Below are positions 36,206-56,430 of a stretch of 64,000 nt of DNA, in pieces; positions within the stretch are counted from its first letter, which is position 1; the number at the start of each line of letters is the position of its first letter. Under the pieces are notes generated by a model. The model was given only the letters and a program-made list of their open reading frames with translations, was not told where the DNA came from and searched no databases. A program made the translations under genes and the position numbers. This DNA comes from Agrypnia vestita (lineage: Eukaryota > Arthropoda > Insecta > Trichoptera > Phryganeidae), in assembly GCA_016648135.1 (NCBI GenBank), contig JADDOH010023116.1, positions 372,001 to 436,000 of the forward strand, read 5' to 3'.

Positions 36206-36568
36206 CTATTTTACTGTAACTGGTTGCGGACATTTTATACGAACCGTATGTTTTTGATGCGAGGTTTTGTGTAGGTACCTGTTCATGTGTGTCGGTTTTC
36301 TGTATACAGTGTGTCCCAGACTGCTGTCCTCTCTTCGTTGCACTTGAATGTCTAAGAATGCTAATTTTTCATCCTTTTCAACCTCCATGGTGAATTTGAT
36401 ATGTGGATGCTGGCCATTTAAATGTGCTAAAAAGTTATTGAGCACTTCACGTCCGTGTGGGTAAATACAAAACGTGTTATCCACATATCTTAGCCAGATT
36501 GTAGGTGGGTGAGTGGCAGTTTCATGAATACACACCATTCGTGTCTCCAGGTGTGCACTGAGTGCCAT
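36206..36568 (-). pseudogene. Penelope-like element, reverse transcriptase C-terminal part
   Basis: The minus frame shows WLRYVDNTFCIYPHG, where the catalytic YVDD core has become YVDN. It continues with HIKFTMEVEKDEKLAFLDI and VYRKPTHMNRYLH. This order (RYVDDTF, then FTME...LxFLD, then YRKPTHTxxYLH) is characteristic of Penelope-like reverse transcriptases, which are related to telomerase. The N-terminal half is missing. The D-to-N change in the catalytic box and the truncation make it inactive. Confidence 0.85.
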
Positions 36569-37110
36569 TGTGAGCGTTCTCCATAGGACAAACCAAATGC
36601 AATATCGCTACACGATTGAAGGAACATATTGGAGCAATTAAAAACAACAGCTCCAATATATCAGCAATCTGCGAACATGCATCCAAAGGGAATTTCTGTC
36701 ACTTCATCAGATTTGACAAGACAAAAATCTTTTCAACAGAACCGCACCTTATGCCCTATTAGTGAGGGAGTCCATTGAAATATACCAACATCCCAATTTC
36801 AATAGAGATGACAGTTACAAACTATCAAGTATTTGGCACCCTGTTCTTACGACATTGATTCAACCCTTGAGAGATGTCGCAGTAAAGTCCCCCGACGTAA
36901 CTAGTACATATTACACACTGGCGACCTCCACTGTAGAAGAAGTGAACACTCCACAACAAAGTGCATATAATTTACGCCCTCGAGACCAGTAATCAGTCCG
37001 CCCTCTACCTCCGCGGGTAAAAAAAAATAAGCATTCAACAAAACGTCGAGAATCGTTTCTCAGAAAAACATACAGTTCGTATAAAGTAGCCGCAACCAGT
37101 TACAGTTAAA
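36209..37110. repeat. Terminal inverted repeats of the Penelope-like insertion
   Basis: TACTGTAACTGGTTGCGG near 36211 and its inverse CCGCAACCAGTTACAGTT near 37090 flank the two coding relics, each extended by a GTATAAA/TTTATAC-type segment. They are about 40 bp long and imperfect. Confidence 0.75.
36577..36992 (+). pseudogene. Penelope-like element, GIY-YIG endonuclease part
   Basis: The plus strand reads IGQTKCNIATRLKEHIGAIK, then SAICEHA and FDKTKI. After one stop or frame change (about 36755) it gives VRESIEIYQHP, NFNRDDSYKLSSIWHPVL and YNLRPRDQ with a stop at 36990-36992. This is the GIY-YIG nuclease and tail that normally follow the reverse transcriptase in the same direction in Penelope-like elements. 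Here it points the opposite way, away from 36206-36568, with only 8 bp between them. Confidence 0.8.
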
Positions 37111-37208
37111 TATGTCTAACGACTGTAATAACAACCGTAACTCTTTAATTCTTAAAACTGTTTTGACAGTGGAAACCGTAGTACAGAAACAAAATAAAAA
37201 AATACCAG

Positions 37209-37745
37209 AAAACTTTGTAAATGCATCAATGACCACCGTACAGGATATTAAGGCAAACTAAAGTCACGCAGGATGCTGAGGGTAATGAAGTAGGTGTTCT
37301 TCGGACATGGAAGAAGTATTTTGACGATCCCCTAAATGTGCTTAAAACCAACAGTGGTACAACCTTCAACATGAGCACATTGGAACCTCTAACTGAGAAA
37401 CCTTCTGTCGAGAGTGTTCATAGGGTAAGGAAAGGGCAGTTGGTATAAATGGAATACCCGCAGAACTTTTGAAACATGAGGAAAACTAAGTAGTAAAAGA
37501 GCTTTATTCCATTGTGGGCGAAATCTGGAAGAACGAACAACATCCACAGGAGTGGAAGCACAGTTTGATAATTCCGAACCATTAAGGACTGCGGTAACTA
37601 CAAAAGGATCGCAATGATTGTTACAGTATACAAAGTTTTATTGACATTAATTCCTTATTAATTAGAACTATTTGCTAAAGATTTAGTAAGAAATTATCAG
37701 CGTGGCTTTTGACAGAAGTGCTCCGTATTAAACCAAATATTAATT
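37209..37745 (+). pseudogene. LINE reverse transcriptase N-terminal relic
   Basis: The frame reads GINGIPAELLKH, then ELYSIVGEIWKNEQHPQEWK and SLIIP. This is the block ahead of the reverse transcriptase fingers (usual form G-x-DGIPAE...P.eW). Stops and shifts are frequent, and it fades after a QRGF-like site near 37700. Confidence 0.65.
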
Positions 37746-37999
37746 AAAAACAAACAATGGAAAAATCATGGGAGTTTATCCATATGTTACATCAAATTTT
37801 GTTGACTCTAAGGTAGCCTAGGACTCGATTTTATAATCTCCTGAAATTTATATTTATATATATTTCAAATATGTTGTTACGGAACGTCTGCGAAAAACGT
37901 TAAATCAAATTCCAAAAGTCAGTTGAATTGCAGAATGACACATAATATCTATAAATTTGACAGCCATGAAAATCTATAATGTATACATTTTTTATTTTT

Positions 38000-38140
38000 T
38001 TATGCTTTAACAGACCAAGACGCCCAATTATTTGACTTGAATAAATTACACAGTTTAAATGTGATCTCACTGGGAATCGAACCGGAATCCTCGGTGTGAG
38101 AAGCCAGTGTCATGCCCACTGGGCTACGAGGGCCGCCTGT
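38000..38140 (-). repeat. tRNA-derived SINE, family 2
   Basis: On the minus strand, TAGCCCAGTGGG (A-box) and GGTTCGATTCC (perfect B-box) are about 34 bp apart in a tRNA-like head running from about 38138 down to 38065. The acceptor stem does not close, so this is not a working tRNA gene. The body downstream of the B-box is AT-rich and ends without a clear poly-A. Confidence 0.6.
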
Positions 38141-38178
38141 ATTCAACGAAAATCAAAACTATTATAAAATTACCAACT

Positions 38179-38664
38179 ATATTCAGGGTGTCATAGCCAG
38201 CAGCAAAAACTTTACAGGTGGATTTCTGCCCTGATAATGAGTCAAAAATATTTAAGCAACCATGACCTAATATTGATTGTTATGGAGATATTATGCAATA
38301 TCAAGGTTTGAATTTTTTTCAATATTTCCAATTTATTTTTCAATTATCATTACAGTGACTTATTTCGATTATGAAAAATTTATTCGCTTCAATATAACTC
38401 AAATAAAATGATAAAAACTTTGTAAAAAAGTATTTTCAATTTTTGCAAGGTTTTTATCATTTTTTGGCTCGCATTAAAATGAATGAATTTTTCTTAATCA
38501 ATATAAGTTACTGTAATGATAGTTCAACTTTTTGCAAAAATAAGTCAGAAATATTGAAAAAAAATTACTTTGATATTGCATATCTCCATACTATTGATCA
38601 TGATTGCTTGAACATTTTCCACTCCATCTGTAAAGTTTTTACTACTAGCTAGGAGAGCTGTATA
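38179..38664. repeat. Foldback element, copy C
   Basis: The left TATTCAGGGTGTCATAGC and right CTAGCTAGGAGAGCTGTATAG pair imperfectly. The inner words GACCTAATATTGATTGTTAT, TTATCATT and TTTTGCAA repeat the plan of copies A and B. A Harbinger MITE starts 14 bp further on. Confidence 0.7.
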
Positions 38665-38677
38665 GGTTAACCGCTAA

Positions 38678-38821
38678 GGCCCGGTTGTTTCAAATTCGAT
38701 CAAAGTAAGCGTAGAGTTTAAACTGAAATTTTACGTTCTCCACCAATCAGACGATCCGTTTTCGTAAAAATCTATGCTTTTATCGACCGCTTACTTTGAT
38801 CGAACTTGAAACAACCGGGCC
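38678..38821. mobile_element. PIF/Harbinger-type MITE
   Basis: TAA is duplicated at 38675-38677 and 38822-38824. The ends are GGCCCGGTTGTTTCAAA and TTGAAACAACCGGGCC. It is the inverse orientation of the 24131 copy, and the two are almost identical. Confidence 0.85.
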
Positions 38822-38824
38822 TAA

Positions 38825-39403
38825 GAGGTTTTGTACGACTCGTGGAAAAATATATATTTCTCTCTCGTTTGCACTACCGTTGGCTCCATATACAAGAAGA
38901 AGACAGATGATAACAGAATGAGATGATCGTACCAAAGCTCCCAGCGGTTGACCTGTACACAATATTCGTAATATTACATAATATATTTATAATCGCACTG
39001 TACTGCACACGTGCACAGAATAAAGACATACACAAGTGCTGCGCAACACTCCGCGTGAGCCCGGGCAAACGAAAATCACAATTTTGACTCTGATGAATAC
39101 TATACAAAATTTTAGCCTTAATATTTCCGAAAACATTTTTGTGCGTATCAGAAAATAGTCTTAATACTAAAGCATTTAAAGATTATTGTCGCGTGCACTT
39201 ATATATAATAGATAAGTATCATCCGAAACTTTTCCAGACGCTCTGGATCGTACTACTGACCACCGCTGACACATATTCTGTGCACATTTCTAGACATAGA
39301 CAAACTGAAACTGAATAAATTAAAAATTGAATTGCTCGAGGTTACGGGTTGTTGCAGTGTGCGGTTTTGTGTCATTTATGATTTGCCGAAAATTGTTTAC
39401 AAA
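38825..39403 (+). promoter_or_regulatory. LETM1 upstream region
   Basis: Non-coding DNA ahead of the LETM1 start, with no obvious TATA box or CpG island. The transcription start cannot be placed. Confidence 0.25.
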
Positions 39404-48861
<9,458 letters not shown>

Positions 48862-49210
48862 TTTTGAAACAACAGTGCATTATTTGTAATATATAATTAT
48901 TTAAAATTTTAAGGGCAGAAGATATCTAAGTACAATGTTTAATATATTATCCCCAGTTATTAAGCTACTACAGGGCTGTGTTTTGTTTAAAAAATAATGA
49001 AGATTACTTTTATTTATGATGGAATCTTCCAGCATAATCAATTTATTGAATTTATTGACAGTTCGCAACAAACATTTGAATCTAGAGACATGTAGAAACA
49101 TTCTACTAGTCTTATAATGCATCGTGTTGTCCATTGTGACTAATAATTTTATGATGTTGTGGTGTATTGAATACTTTTTGCCTCAAAGGTACATTAGATT
49201 AAAAGCAGAG

Positions 49211-49216
49211 AATAAA
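49211..49216 (+). terminator. LETM1 polyadenylation signal candidate
   Basis: AATAAA lies 350 bases after the LETM1 stop codon and is followed by a TG-rich stretch. It is the first canonical hexamer downstream that I found. Confidence 0.4.
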
Positions 49217-50031
49217 ATGTAAAACATAACATTTACTAGCTACACTGTGGCTCGTACACCAGTATGAAAATGTACTAATTAAATATTTTACTGATCAAAA
49301 AAAATCAAATCATACCATATGTAGCGATAATACATGTAACATAGTTTGAAATAATTTGTGAGGAATCCTTTAACCTGATCTTTAATGTTTTATTAATGAT
49401 TCAGGTGATTAGTTCATATAATGTGGTAATGTCAAATAATATTTATTTCATTAAGTAAAACATTTCAAAATGTACTAAATTTTGTATAGTCTCAGAATTC
49501 TCGCAACCCAAAGTATTACAGTTCTGCTTTTTAACTAATAGCTTGACTTCTTCTTTTACTGCTGAGATTTTCGATATTTATTTATGAAAGAACATCTACC
49601 GAAAGTATGTAAGACCATTGTTATCTTTTGGATTTAACTCAAATCAGACACGTGGAATATTATTGACCTAGTATAGCGCTAGATCTTTTGATGAAAAAAA
49701 TGTTAAATCTATAAAAATATAGCTTAATACAATATGCGCATATTTGTCTAAGTGCAAATGCAGAAATATTTGATAATGATCATTACAATGAGCGATTTAA
49801 TATCATGTTATATTTTTGGTGTTTTAAAACTTCTCATTTTAACTATTATGTGTAGTAAATACACTATTAATTGAGTCTTCTGTATATCACATCCACCACG
49901 ATGACATATGATTTGTGACATTTTGCTTCTACTCATATTGAAAAATTTCACTCACATTAAAATTATCGAGACATTTTCGTTTGATAAATGGAAAAAAATG
50001 TGTTATAATTTTATAAACCCTCATTATAATT
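49217..50031. other. Intergenic, no feature recognised
   Basis: AT-rich with no coding-like frame. Confidence 0.45.
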
Positions 50032-50210
50032 TGAGTAGCTTATTGGCCTTGTAGTTAGGACTCTCGCCTCGTTATCCAAAGATCGCAGGTTTGAACCTCA
50101 CTCCAGATCAGCAAGTTAGTCCTATTTTCATAGCACAAGCGTTTAGCTTAGTTTGAAAATATGTAGTAAGTGACACATATTCCTTGTTCACATCTCTATT
50201 TAAAAAAAAT
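50032..50210 (+). mobile_element. tRNA-derived SINE, family 1, best copy
   Basis: The head GAGTAGCTTATTGGCC contains an A-box (TAGCTTATTGG) and is followed by a B-box (AGGTTTGAACCTC) about 45 bp later. The body is CAGATCAGCAAGTTAGTCCT, GCGTTTAGCTTAGTTTGAAA, ACACATATTCCTTGTTCACA, and it ends in TATTTAAAAAAAA. Head, body and A-tail together are the standard SINE plan for RNA polymerase III transcription and LINE-driven copying. Confidence 0.75.
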
Positions 50211-50376
50211 GTGGATGGGTTTTTAAAATATCAATTTTTGTTCCATTATTGTTCACTGAAGACGGTCTATTATTCTAGAAGCTAGGAATAAGCTCAACTT
50301 TGAATTACATAATTTTAGCCTGTTATTATTTTCAATATTATTATCGATTTGAAACTTGCAAAGTATTTTTTGTTTC

Positions 50377-50552
50377 CACATATGGAAATAAAAACACTTG
50401 TTTTTTGTGTTTTACATATTTCATTTTCTGAGATGCGTTTCGCCTTATGCGGGTATTATCAATAGATTAATAATGCCCTCATAAGGTGAAACGCATTTCA
50501 GAAAATTAAAAATGTCGAACTTAAAAAACAGGTGTTCTTATTTCCATATGTG
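50377..50552. repeat. Hairpin of about 175 bp
   Basis: CACATATGGAAATAA pairs with TTATTTCCATATGTG, and TGAGATGCGTTTCGCCTTAT pairs imperfectly with ATAAGGTGAAACGCATTTCA. The loop is about 30 bp. Probably a MITE; the target duplication is not clear. Confidence 0.8.
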
Positions 50553-50982
50553 TAATTATGGAGCTCTAAACACTTACCTCTGAAACAATAAATTTATTGT
50601 TTGTTTGTATCTTACCTATTCAGAAAATGCACTTATGTATATCGTACAAAACTTTTTTCCTTAATTTAACATTTTTCCTTACTTTGTAACTTATTTTAAT
50701 CTAGGTTCTCTATATGAATGAAGAATTTTATATCGTCATAAAATATCATTTAGATTTCCAATAATTATGGTGGCAGGTTTTTCAAATACTCTTTGATTTA
50801 TTATTTGATATCCTTTCTGAACTAGTGTTTTTTTTGTCAACAAATCAATAATTACACCATATCCAACAGGCTTATTTTGCAACCTGTTTTATTTTACCAT
50901 TGAATAATATGTGTTTAATAAATGAAGACAACCCATAAATATTATAAACAAAATCAAGATACATGCACATTTTTTTATAATA

Positions 50983-51718
50983 CAGTAAAACCCCATCATT
51001 TCAAACCCCGATAATTCGAAATTCGCCATCATTCGAAATTTTTAAAACCCACAAATCCCATAATACTAATTTCATAGTAGATCAACCCCGATAATTCGTA
51101 ATTCTAAATAATTTTCAGCCCCTTGCGCCATAAATCAATACATTTTAGTTCACATAATTTGATATTCTTTTTAAATTTGACTTTAAATTTTTTAAATTGA
51201 GAAGTGAGAACAACAGATTTGTCAATTTCGGATACTTTAATAATAGAAGTGTGGTGGTCTTTTATTAATATAATAAATAGTGCGTATCCGAAATGATATC
51301 TTGAAATATGCAAAATGCAGACGTTTTTCACAAAATTAATCGTTTTTTCATGAATTTTACGATTTTTGGCAAATATCGCCACCGCAACGCGATTTTTGAT
51401 TATTTGAAATAATTTTTAGTCCCTTGCGGCATAAATCAATACATTTTAGTTCACAAAATTCGACATTTTTGAATTTGACGAAATTGAAAAAACATTTAAA
51501 TTTTTTCGCAAATAGGTATAATATACTTTAGTTATATAAATATCGCTGTCTTCGTATTAATATAATAAATATTGCATTTTCAAAATGATTTCTTAAAATA
51601 TGCAAGACTTTTTTTTACTAAATTAATGACTTTTTTCATGAGTTTTACAATTTTTGGTGAATTTCGTAATTGTATTGCGATTTTTTTTTTTGAAATTCGA
51701 ATTAACGAGGTTTTACTG
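50983..51718. mobile_element. pogo-type non-autonomous element
   Basis: TA at 50981-50982 and 51719-51720. The termini are CAGTAAAACCCCATCATTTC and GAATTAACGAGGTTTTACTG. The interior holds repeated AAATCAATACATTTTAGTTC blocks (51123 and 51433) and no transposase. Confidence 0.8.
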
Positions 51719-51720
51719 TA

Positions 51721-52400
51721 CTCCTGACTGCTCCCCAAAAAATAGGAATACCTAGCAGGAAACTTGTATTAGAAGGAATTCTAAAATAGGATAAAATTTC
51801 GCTTCTTATTAAATATTTCCAATATATATTATTCAAGATCCTTGAAAATAAAATATGTTTTTATTTCAATTTCTTTCCGTGTTTCATTTCGGTAATAGTT
51901 TTAATTTTTTTTAATATGAAAACTATTCTATATATGAATTCTACATTCATAGTTTGATGAACTTTATATAATGTGATATAAGCTTGTGTGTTATAATAAT
52001 ATACTGTTGTATTTTAGTGTTTAGTGAATTTGTAAAAATGTTTATTTTTCTGTACATATAATAAAACGGTGCTTGTGATTCATTTGTAAGTAGACATATA
52101 TTTTTATCATAGTCACAAAACATTTGCTTTTTTGGGAGTCAAATGAATCCTTCACTTTCATGAAATAATATTTATTTATTTAATAAAATTGTTTATGATG
52201 ACAAAAATCATTTCACTCAATTATATTATCTCTGCAGTGTCTCAGTACAATCTTTACATGAATGTGGTGATTATAACTAGATAACTGATTAATATAATTT
52301 TAATATCAGCTACATTGATATCACACGCAAAAACCATGTTAAGTGGTATTTGCAGTTTCGAAAAGTTATTACATATATTGGAAACCATTCGGCTCACCTT
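51721..52400. other. Intergenic, no feature recognised
   Basis: No coding-like or repeat structure seen. Confidence 0.4.
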
Positions 52401-52601
52401 TCACTTTTCACATTTGTAATATTTTTTGCGTGCTTTCACATTATTATTTTTATCCCACACCATCTGTGGATTGTCAAAGTCTTTTTTGTATATGAAATCT
52501 TGCGTAACGAGTTTATACACACTTAGGTACAAAATTGGCTGGACCATTTGAATGCGATAGATGAAAAAAACAGGGAAGGAAAGTACAGATTTAAATTCAC
52601 T
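52401..52601 (-). CDS. Candidate terminal coding exon, product unknown
   Basis: A 66-codon frame ends in TGA at 52403-52401. It opens directly after TATTAG, which would serve as acceptor. The composition is more protein-like than the surrounding AT-rich frames: a hydrophobic run (about residues 7-32, including FPVFFIYRIQMVQPILYLSV) followed by a charged tail (KKDFDNPQMVWDKN, then KARKKYYKCEK). It could be the last exon of a small membrane protein. No start exon, family match or conserved motif is recognised. The acceptor is weak in pyrimidines, so chance is a real alternative. Confidence 0.25.
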   Translation of the reverse strand, partial: SEFKSVLSFPVFFIYRIQMVQPILYLSVYKLVTQDFIYKKDFDNPQMVWDKNNNVKARKKYYKCEK

Positions 52602-53040
52602 CTAATATCTTAGATATCTCCCTACATATACAATGTATATAATTGCCAGTCATAATATTGTTGAGAAACCGAACTAAAGTCATATGAAAGAAAAGTAATA
52701 CTTGTTAATTACTTGTTGAATCTATTTTTATTATACATATAAAAATGGCTATTGCTTTACAGCAATCAAAATGAGTATTAACAGCATTTCCAAGTAAAAG
52801 TAATTAGATATATTTGAAAACGGTCGGAAGTGTAGATTATGACATTAATGTTGTTGTGACCAACCTTTGATGTTATATTATGCGATGTTAGTTGTTTTTT
52901 TGTTCTATATATTACAGAAGTTATCCTGCTCAACCATCATCTTATAGAAATGTTACAATGAAGCAAGTAAGACAAACCTTTTTGGTTCTGTTTACTACAC
53001 ATCAATAATGTACAGCTCTTCAATGTGATTTTTGATTTTC

Positions 53041-53190
53041 TTATTTAAATCTTGGCAGAATGTCATTCTTCACCCTCATAAGAGCCTGTAAAAAAATTAA
53101 TAAGTCTAGGCCCCCAGTTGACATTAATTTCATTTTTGAGGACTTAAAATCTCTAATTACCATTTTCTTTGGTTCCCCAGTGTGAATTCC
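53041..53190 (-). CDS. Candidate pair of small exons, product unknown
   Basis: On the minus strand a 30-base segment (53190-53161, between TCTTCTAG and GTAATT) and a 45-base segment (53085-53041, after the strong acceptor TTTTTTTACAG) join in phase 0. They read GIHTGEPKKM then ALMRVKNDILPRFK with a stop. A possible first exon with ATG lies near 53730. The acceptor of the last segment is good, the other signals are mediocre, and no homology is recognised. Confidence 0.15.
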   Translation of the reverse strand, partial: GIHTGEPKKMVIRDFKSSKMKLMSTGGLDLLIFLQALMRVKNDILPRFK

Positions 53191-53199
53191 CTAGAAGAT

Positions 53200-55579
53200 A
53201 TCGACAAGTAATTTTTAAATTTGTTTTCTATCCTGATTTGGTCAATTATATGTGGTAGGTACATTTAACTTCACAATTCAATGCTTTTCTTTGTTACACA
53301 TTAATTATCAAACTGTCTGTCTCACAAGAATTAATTTTAGAGGGTTCTTTGTAACTATAAACCACCAATATTTTGAAAATGTAAGTAAAAAAATGCCGAC
53401 ATTTATTGAGAAAATATTGTATGATTATTCGATTAAATAATTTATTTAATTAAATTGTATTTTTTAAACTACATACTCCAATGCAAATTACATAAGTTTA
53501 ACCAAATTTAGAATCGAAAAATAATGACGCTATATAAAGCATACAAAGAAATTAATTATTTGATGATAATATAAATTCTGAGTATGAGTAGGCGAAATGT
53601 CACAAATTATAATATATTAATTTTTTAAAACAGCCAACGATAGTTTTCATCATATTTACAGAGAATCTTAAAAGCCAACTTTTGCAATGGATTTGTGACA
53701 CTGCTGGTTTATTTTCATCTTGGTTACCAGTACTCATCCTGCGCTACTGTTTTATCTCTTTATCATGTAGTATTTTTATAAATATCTTAAGCTTTGCTTC
53801 ATAATTTTATTTGTTTCATCTCTTCATAATTTTGCTTGTTTCATGTGCTTCGTAATTTTATTTGTTTCATCTCTTCATAAATGATAAAACTAAACCATGA
53901 AGAAGTTGATACCTAAGTGAAAACAAATAAAAATTGCACACCTTGTCTGAAAAAATCTATCAATGATCTACATAGTTACATAAAAAAAGAGTTTTGACTT
54001 TACATGTCATCTTGTATTTTTACCATCTATTAATTGCATTGTTTTATGTGCATATTTTATTATGGTAGACAACAAAAACAACAACAAAAGACAAGAAAAT
54101 ATATAGACAATTCAGATATTTTTTCCTATTTTAAAAATAATTTTTAAAATATATATGTTCTACACAGAAGTACTTATCAAAATCTCTTTTATAAAAGCTG
54201 TGTACTCACCCATTACAAACTCTTATTTGCAACGAAAGCCCAACCAGAGAAAATGCAGAGATGATGAGTTATTTTATGTTGTGTATTGAGCAGTGAATTA
54301 TTAGAAATCTGCTTGGGATACTCAACATATTGGAAAGCTGACTAGTTGAGTGAAAATCATTGCATAACATAATGTATGAAGTGTAACTATCTTAACTTAT
54401 TGGATTATTTTTATAATAAAATGCAATGGTTATTTAATATGTATTTCTACATTATGGATATGTACATTTTTTTCATTAAATTTAATTTTTATTTAATTTG
54501 TATTCTTAATCCCTCCTGTTTAAATATTCTTACCAAGCATATTAAGCTTAAGAACATTACAGAGAATAATAATACAGCAATGCATGAATATACCTTTTGG
54601 AATCATAAAAACATGTGTATAATTTTTTACAAAATACAAGCCAAGAAACTTTTCGAATGTGTAATTGTAATCATAAACAATATTCTGAGTAATTTTTAAC
54701 TCTTTACAATACATTATCATTTTTTTTTTGATATACTGATTCATTGATGTAGGAAAAATTTTGTTTAAATTCCTACTCACTAAGGTAACAAAAATTTTCT
54801 TCTTTCAAAACTGAAAACATAAAAATTATGTTTTATCTTTCAGTATTTACTTAATATTTTTCTAACAAATCGTCGGTATATACATACAATAAATACTATG
54901 TGCCGTTTAGTACATGCTGAGATAAACAAATCGATTTGTAAATTTTTCATATAAATAATGGATATATTCTAAAAAAAACAGTGCCGTTCATCTGGAAAGT
55001 CTGCCTAGTAATTATTTAAAATATTTTTTATAAATCTTATCTGTGCAATTATGAAAAATTGACAAATTGATTTGTTTATATCATAATGTACTAAACAGAA
55101 CATAGGATTTATTATATATACAGCGATGAAATTTCATAACTTGTTCAAAGTATTTAAAAAAATATATTTATGCAAGTATTCTTTAATAATTAATATATTT
55201 TGTATGTTCATGAAGGTCTTAATTTGTACAGGGTTATGTTCTGGGAAAATGTAACATATCACATTTTCATATAAGATTGCATAGAAATTTACAAGATGGT
55301 TTCCGCAATCGTCATAAACATTTTATCAAATGCTGATAAAGCCTTGATTATGCTGAAAAGCTTCATTGTGAAATAAAACCGTTCTAGATATCAGTGTAAT
55401 AAATAATTATTTATGTCGAAAAAAATTTAACTTTACATTAACAAAGTACAAAATTCAATTAGCAAAATATAATAAACTCTGAAATAATTTATGTATAAAT
55501 TCTTACATTAGTTTTTGTGATCAAAAAATTCCTGAAGTTTACTGTCATTCAGTTTATGCTTCGTATAAAAATCCTTATA
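53200..55579. other. Gene-free AT-rich DNA
   Basis: The open frames at 54376-54699 and 54520-54780 overlap on opposite strands and are rich in Ile, Asn, Tyr and Lys, as expected by chance. Repeated TTTCATCTCTTCATAATTTT words occur near 53815-53880. Confidence 0.5.
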
Positions 55580-56106
55580 CAGTAAAAGCTCGTTAATACA
55601 AACAACTATAATTCGAAATTCGGTATAATTCGAAAAATTTAATCATATTTTATCCCCCTCAAATGAATAAAATTTCAGACAAAATTATGAAATTTGACAG
55701 GAAGTCATTTGTGTAAATGTTAACATTTGCTCACCATTTTCTAGTGTTTTTTATACCTGCGCTGACGTAAATGACCGCTCACAGGCCTTTGATAATCTAT
55801 ATGACAGTAATAAAAGTCATAAAACATCGCCGACCGGCCGGCGGCGGCGCGCAGGGTAAGGATGTTTTATGATATCCCGCCAAAAAACGAGATTAGTTGA
55901 AGTTCTGTCGCCCGGTTTTGGAGTTTTAGGCTGCGCGCGCACTAGCGTTTTTTCGCCGCGCGGCGAAAAAACCTGTGACATTTTGATTCGTCGTAAATTT
56001 TTCGTCATCGTCGTAAGTTTACGCCGCGACATTTGACGCAGCGTAAACAGCAGGCGCGTGCACTGCGACATTTTGACGCGCGGCGAAAACAGCAGGCGCG
56101 CGCACT

Positions 56107-56286
56107 GCGACATAATGCCGCTGATCATTTGAACAACGGGCAGTTCTTTAAAATATTTGGTGAACTTAACGATTACCCCGAAAAATTCTTCCAATATTAT
56201 CGAATGAATAAAAAATGTTTTTATGAACTTTTAAAAACTAGTTGGACCTTTATCACATATAAAAATACTCCATTCAGAAATGTTTA
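56107..56286 (+). pseudogene. Harbinger transposase N-terminal remnant
   Basis: The frame reads HLNNGQFFKIFGELNDYPEK, then FFQYYRMNKKCFYELL and NTPFRNV. This is the segment ahead of the catalytic domain in HARBI1-type transposases (usual FF..YRMS...F..LL). The catalytic DDE part is deleted and the frame stops at 56284-56286. Confidence 0.7.
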
Positions 56287-56430
56287 ATGTTTCCATCACT
56301 ATATTCTTTTGAAGTAATATCATACAATGGTGGTCTTCTCTCAACTTTCGTAATTAGCATTTCAATATTTAAATCTTCATCCAGATCAGCAGAATTATTG
56401 CTTGTGGCCACTGTTCTTTCACATAAAATA
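56287..56430 (-). pseudogene. MADF-domain protein remnant of the Harbinger element
   Basis: The minus frame reads NSADLDEDLNIEMLITKVER, then RPPLYDITSKEYSDGN. This matches the start of MADF domains, where a helix with LI..V..RP.LWD...KEY.D is conserved. Harbinger elements encode a MADF/Myb-like DNA-binding protein besides the transposase. Only the first third of the domain remains, and it abuts the transposase remnant directly. Confidence 0.65.

Noticed and set aside
53252..53440. Plus-strand exon-like segment between TTTTAG and GTAAGT (53329-53381)
   Set aside because: Good splice words, but the enclosed 40 bases have no recognisable coding and no partner exons.
54376..54780. Opposite-strand 107- and 86-codon frames
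   Set aside because: Biased Ile/Asn/Tyr/Lys composition expected in AT-rich DNA.
55817..56194. 125-codon minus-strand frame with repeated Arg-rich text
   Set aside because: It is generated by the repeated CGGCGAAAA-type ends of the nested Harbinger element.
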